DNA of 64,000 nt from Norana najaformis (Eukaryota > Annelida > Clitellata > Crassiclitellata > Hormogastridae): the NCBI GenBank assembly GCA_964023275.1, contig OZ029919.1, positions 9,440,202 through 9,504,201 of the forward strand. The letters run 5' to 3'. Shown here piece after piece: positions 58,641 to 64,000 of the stretch. Below the pieces are notes generated by a model. It was not told where the DNA came from and searched no databases. It saw only the letters and a list, made by a program, of their open reading frames with translations. How positions within the stretch are numbered: the first letter of the stretch is position 1; each line of letters starts with the position of its first letter. A program made the position numbers and the translations under genes.

Positions 58641-59479
58641 ATGCCACAGCGCCTTTGTGAATTTATAAAAATACCCTATATAACTTTTTGGATATACATA
58701 TACAGGATTTTTGCCGACCTTCTTTAATTATCAAGACTTCGGCGATAGTTTCCAAGTGTCCGAAAGAAATTTTTAAGGACATATTCTGTCTATAGCTGCT
58801 TGAATTGGCCTTGTGTAGCAGCATTTACAGCATTTGGAGAGGAAACGGTGATCCCAGACGTAGATCGTTTGCTTCATTTGTGCACCACAGACATTTATTT
58901 CTAACTGTTATAAACGAAGCATTCGTCTGTCTGTCTGCCTGCCTCTGTCTAGCCACATTAAAACCACATCAGTGTATGTTTTAGGAGACATGCGCTGTGG
59001 AGGGCATAGCATTTGCTTCTGCAGGCATTTGCGTAAACGACATACAGCCGTCTGCATAAATCCGGCTTGGCGGCCGTTTCTCTTTTTTTTCGCGAGCATT
59101 GCCTGGATGCTGATAGCCATCTTCCAAGCTATCTGCATGGGTGGCTGACGAGGGCTGCGTTCCTTTCAGTTCGTGACTACGAGGTGTGGTAATAAACCAG
59201 AAATGAACGAGATAGGCCTACAGCTAACCCCAACACTAGCGATGCAGCATACCACACTGGCTTCCTGACGCAGAGCGATCTAGCACATTCAGGACTGATC
59301 CCTGAGGCGGGCTTCGCTGGTCGGCACCGCCCGGGCAAACATCAGGAAGCTTTGTGCTTCTGTCTCAAATCAAATGGGTTGGCGATCGTTGCGCTCTGCC
59401 ACCCCAGGGGGATGTAGGCATCAACTCAGGCCCTTCATGCCGTCTTATGTGTCATACCTTCGTCTTAGAATGGTCTTAC

Positions 59480-59870
59480 ACTATACATGTATGTATGTAT
59501 GTATATATATAAATATATATATATATATGTAGGCCTGTTGCATTCTACTCTGTTCAGCATACATTTGCAAAATGACTTAACACGCATGTGTTTAGATCAG
59601 TTAGATAACCACGTGTGCAGCGCTTTTGAGATATATGCCTGCTTAATATACATACATAGGCCTACATACATACATATATACATACATACGTACATACATG
59701 CATGCATGCTTACATATTTACATAAATACGTACATACATGCATGCATGCATACATAAAGTTGCCATACATGCGTGCATACACACATACATAAATACGTAC
59801 ATACATAAATACATACACATACATACATAAACACACATACATTCATAGATACATACATACATGCATACAT
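59480..59870. repeat. ATGT, TA and ACAT tetranucleotide tracts
   Basis: Several imperfect runs: (ATGT)n and (TA)n at 59,486-59,530, (ACAT)n/(GCAT)n from 59,645 to 59,870. Confidence 0.9.
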
Positions 59871-60402
59871 ATAGTCTAATTTCATAAGCGTAGGCCTACA
59901 CCAATTGACTTTCCTTTTAAGACCATGGTATGCCATCGCTAGATGCTTTCACTGCCTCTTCTAAAATTACCAGAGGGCAGTAGTAAAATGCGTCATTCCT
60001 TGCAAATACAGCGACCGACTGATATTGCTCTTTTCTGAGATTCCTAAACTGCGTTGTATAAATGTTTAGATAAATTTATATGCACATATATGTAGCATAC
60101 AGGCTGAATGGATGTCACTGAGCTTCTTATTCCACCTACTCCACGGAATTCTTCATAATGAAATGTTCTGTTGGATCCCGACATATTAGCACGCTAGATT
60201 CCTGTTGTAAACGTATTATTTCACTGCTTAATTATCAAGTTTTAAGTGCATTTTGTATAGAAAACTTTCATGAGTCATCGGGTTATTTATTTGTTTGTGC
60301 ACGCGCGGATCATGTGCTTACGGTAGGTGGGTGAGCCTGGCTGGCATGCATCGAACACGTGGTGGGGTGTGATTGGCTGGAGGAGTCCTGCGCGCAGGCT
60401 TG

Positions 60403-60590
60403 CTGACGTCAGCTATGATTATTCCAGATGCGCAGTTTATCACGTAAGCTATCGCGCGGGAAAACGTCAAGCCTGGGTTATGATAAGTAAGCGGGATTTT
60501 GGAAAAATACACAATTTCGCAGTAGCTGGAGGCAGGTCTTAAACCAGTCTTTACTGGTCAGCTGGCTTGGCTGGAAACGACCTATATAAA
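60403..60590 (+). promoter_or_regulatory. Orphan promoter-like site (CRE palindrome and TATA box)
   Basis: TGACGTCAGC at about 60,402 and CCTATATAAAGC at 60,579-60,590. The element promoters at 8,995 and 35,932 have the same two motifs but much closer together. Downstream frames (60,738-61,007, 89 codons) show nothing I recognise. Confidence 0.3.
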
Positions 60591-63500
60591 GCAATTACGG
60601 GTGCATTGTAAGAGAGCGCGAAGAATATCGTGTATTGGTAATAGATTCATGCGTTTAGAAACTGTAACGATTCAAGTACTGGCTGTAATGAACTGTTCGT
60701 TTTCCTAATTAATATTCAATCGAAAATCAAGCGCTAGGTGTCTTTTCTCGAATTAACGCTCCGCTACAAAATCGGGCGAGTCGGCGGTTTGAAACCAGAT
60801 CGAGTGACACAACGAACGATCGTCGACACAGGTCATTACTTTTACCTGCCAGGCCTTCTATCTACCGATATCTTCTGCAGAGCTTCTCAAACATGTAGGC
60901 ACCAGGGTTTATATCTGCTGAGGGTTTGGGGGTTTGACCGGCCACACCCCGGTAAGCCTTTCCCGGCGAAGTTCAATCCCATTAAATACCGGATAATTCG
61001 GGAGTGAAGAGTGTAGAACTGTAAGGCAAAATTGCATGTGGCTGATGGAAGACTTCCACAGAATGCTTCAGGTTTTTGCTTACGACACTCTCCAAAACCC
61101 TAATTGAAAAGTTGTGCCATTTGGGCTCTGTTTTTTGGTGTCTTTAATTTCGACCTTCCTCCAAAAATCTCACAAATCCAACCCTGGTAGAGCCTCTGCA
61201 TATATACATGGATGCATGTTTGCATGGGTGTATCTTTGCATGGATGTATTATGTGTGTATGTTTCCAAGTATGTATGTATGTAATATGTGTGTTTATATA
61301 TATATGTATGTATGAATCTTGAGATTATTATATTGGGCTGTTTAAGAAGCTAGCGGACGAGAGGCCAAAATGCCTTTTTACTGTTTGAAAATGCAGTTTG
61401 CTTAGTGTTGAGAAGTAGGCCTAAGTTGCGAACGAGAAGAAGCCAAAGGAGATGTGTTAGTATTAATGGACCTGTGGATGTTCTGCACTCGAGAGGCTGC
61501 TTTTCGACATGACATTTCGACGCTGCGCTGAGTACAACGCACTCTAAGGCTGGAGAATTTGTCAGAATAGCAGGCTGCAGCTTTGAAGAAACTTGCAAGC
61601 TATATGCGAAAAAAGTTGCAAGAAAACGAACTGAACATGCGAACAATATTGTAGATAGATCTGCAATCCGCAGTAATCAGACGCAGTTCGTGCAGACATA
61701 TGTCAAAACCGCCCCCGGCATATCCTGCAGGAAATACGTGTGCATGCAAGGTCAAAGGTCAAGAGATCCGCTGATTTGCAGAGGAAAACTTGCCTTCTAG
61801 GAAGATTCGTGCACTGAAGAAGAGCAGTTTAACAAATGGAAAACCGCAAAGGCTTTTTGTTATATCAAGATATGGCAAAACGTAACATAGGCCTTGCCAG
61901 ATGGCTAACTTTCGTATAGAAATTCTTGTATTCACTGGAAATAATACGACCCAATTTCAGGACGGAAGCAACACTGTGTAGCCTGCGTACACATGACAAA
62001 AGGAAGAAGATATCGTGTTTGAAGTAAGGCTTAAAACTGGGACTTGTCTATACAAATGAAAGCATACAGGGTACGATAAGATAGGCCCTAGTCTACACTT
62101 TAAGCAAGAACTAAAAGCCGTTTGCTCATTGACATATATAAATCTATAATGTATATATACATGTATATATGTATATATATGTATATATCTGTATGTATAT
62201 GAAGCGTATAGAGGTATTGTTTTATCAATAGCTGTATGTCACAGCTAATCTGGCAACCAGTCCAAAGACTTTTATAGCGTCGTTATTCTTTCTTTCATTT
62301 ATAACCTTCATGAAGTGCCACATCAAAATATCTGCTCAGGAGAGCCAGCTTTCATGCCAACCCTGCTGCAGCTCGGAATTCCACATCAGTCGCAGTTGTT
62401 GTCTTCCAAGTTAAACCACAGTCAGTTTTCCTAATCCATCGGAGAAGCCCGGGTGAAATCCGATGTCAGTTGGAGTCGGGAATGCAGGCTACGTTTGGTA
62501 AGCAAGTCAGAACAGACGAGTTCTGAGTCTTGGCCTGAAGAACATCAAAAATACTGGGCCTAACAGAGGCGACAGAACCGGGCAGCGAACTGCAAAACTT
62601 TGGACCAGCCACCGAGGAGACTCTAGAGTCGAAAACCATCTACACTGTAACTGTTATCTACACTGTAACTGTTAGAGCATCAAGTTATCGAGCAGGCCTA
62701 CTATTTTTGTTGGAATGAGATTTGAGGAATTCCAGTGAGACAGATTCTAGGATAACTCTGTTCAATAGGTGCAGTAATAATTGTGAAATAGGAGTGATAG
62801 ATAGGTCGTTATTTTGGAACTTCCTTTGTTCTGGCCAGGGAAATTCTGGACCATTTGTAATTTCCATAAATTTGTATTAAGCCTATAATGCATAATACGG
62901 TATAGACATACAGGAGGAAATATACAGCGTTTGATACAATAGATCACAATGTGTTTTGATTGTTTTCACTTCATCTAAGCATATATATATATATGCCTCT
63001 ATATAAACCTAAGCATGGTATCAACTATCAACTCTCGGAGTCTTTTGGCTGGACTCCACCATTGGCGGCTTTTTTCTAGTGATCTACCGCTGTTGATCGC
63101 CTGATAGCGTAACACGACGGCGCACACGGTTGTTATCTGATGAGTTTTCTGTTCTTGGTGACATTCAGCATTGTTCAGGCTAAATGTAAATGTACATGTT
63201 TTTCTGTAGCAAACGTATGGCCTGCTCGACCCTGCTTTAGCGCAGAAAGGGCGGCACTGATTCGTTTATCTGATGCGGCGATATATAAATTACAACCAGT
63301 CGTCTTAGGCGTAGGAAGAAACAACATAAGTTATCTGTTTAGTGCAATGTTATTAGAAAGAGAACAGAGTGGAAAATTTTCACACATTTCGGCTAATAAA
63401 TGGCAGACTAAGCGAACTGATTGAAAGCATAACTTCTAGGATAGAAGCCTCAGAAGTGGACCGTTACCCAGTTAGAATGACACACGGTTAAGTCGCAGAT

Positions 63501-64000
63501 ATGAACGAAATTGAACATAGGTATTTCGACACTGTTTCGCAAAAGCTTGGTTTACTGACGACGCAAAATCAGACCGCCAGGTGTTGACAAACTAATCTTA
63601 CTCAGCTTGATGCGGATGTCTCGTCGCATGTTGGGTCGTTCCACACAGCCTGATTTCTTCACAACACTCATCGTCGTCATTCGAAACTACCGCTCGAAAT
63701 TTCTAGAATTCTAGAAGCTGCCGATATATAGAAGAAGCTTTGGACTTCTCTGCGAAGGACTGAAACGTTCTGCCGCCTTAATAATGACCAGTCACAGCCA
63801 CCGATCCTTTTGAACAATTAACACTCATGCTGAAGGAATCAAGCAACATCGCATGACCTTTAACTTGACCGTGGGGACATCACATTCTTAATATTTACAC
63901 GCGATTCATAGCCCGACCTTAGTTCTCGTCGGTCTTGTTGCCATGAGGTTCCATAGTAATCTGACCTCGGTGTCAACCAATCTTCTTGGGAACCAAGTCC

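Larger units (their letters stand above)
57205..64000. other. Intergenic, no gene supported
   Basis: Besides the repeats listed, the region holds short open frames only. The most gene-like is 63,140-63,424 (plus, 94 codons). It starts with a hydrophobic, signal-peptide-like segment followed by cysteines (CKCTC), but it has no homology I know and no poly(A) or splice support. Tetranucleotide runs lie at 61,195-61,310 and a TATG-rich run at 62,140-62,210. Confidence 0.5.

Overview
The window is nuclear DNA of an animal. The evidence is intron-containing genes with GT/GC-AG splice sites, AATAAA poly(A) signals, tRNA-derived SINEs, LINE tails, DNA transposons with terminal inverted repeats (TIRs), long microsatellites and a one-to-one orthologue of the centrosomal protein CEP70. 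AT-rich intergenic DNA and many dispersed copies of the palindrome TAGGCCTA make me think of a marine invertebrate, perhaps a deuterostome, but that is a guess. No prokaryotic or viral gene set is present.

Region 1 (1-22,290) is a tandem array of three duplicated units starting at 1, 9,767 and 16,737. Each unit carries one trypsin-like (S1) serine protease gene of six coding exons, about 301-302 residues when spliced. The units are distinguished by later insertions. A 2.4-kb DNA transposon sits in unit 1, and unit 2 keeps its exact empty site. A 229-bp retroelement fragment with a 13-bp target duplication sits in unit 3. A long (TA)n tract sits in unit 2, and an LTR-like replacement lies upstream of the unit 3 gene. 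In all three genes the reading frame is kept only if introns 1 and 4 use GC donors. Beyond the last unit there is a short telomere-like CCCTAA tract.

Region 2 (22,290-35,600) holds a fourth, more diverged protease gene (26,164-28,003), LINE and SINE remnants and low-complexity DNA. It also holds a GC-rich exon that starts an apparently undescribed Cys/Pro-rich protein gene (32,259-34,349). Three exons of that gene join in phase and end in a stop followed by a poly(A) signal.

Region 3 (35,616-37,981) is a potentially intact DNA transposon with TIRs, encoding a 563-residue protein. The protein is related to the broken one in unit 1 and looks like an RNase-H-fold transposase of the CMC type.

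Region 4 (39,551-54,050) is CEP70: 16 coding exons, 601 residues. A piggyBac-like non-autonomous element with internal tandem repeats, a 5'-truncated LINE with target-site duplication and several SINEs lie in its introns.

Region 5 (54,050-64,000) contains no gene I can support. It has SINE/LINE pieces, microsatellites and one TATA/CRE promoter-like site.

The genes do not form a pathway. The protease array is a lineage-specific expansion probably encoding secreted zymogens. CEP70 is housekeeping (centrosome/microtubules). The transposons explain most of the remaining complex sequence.
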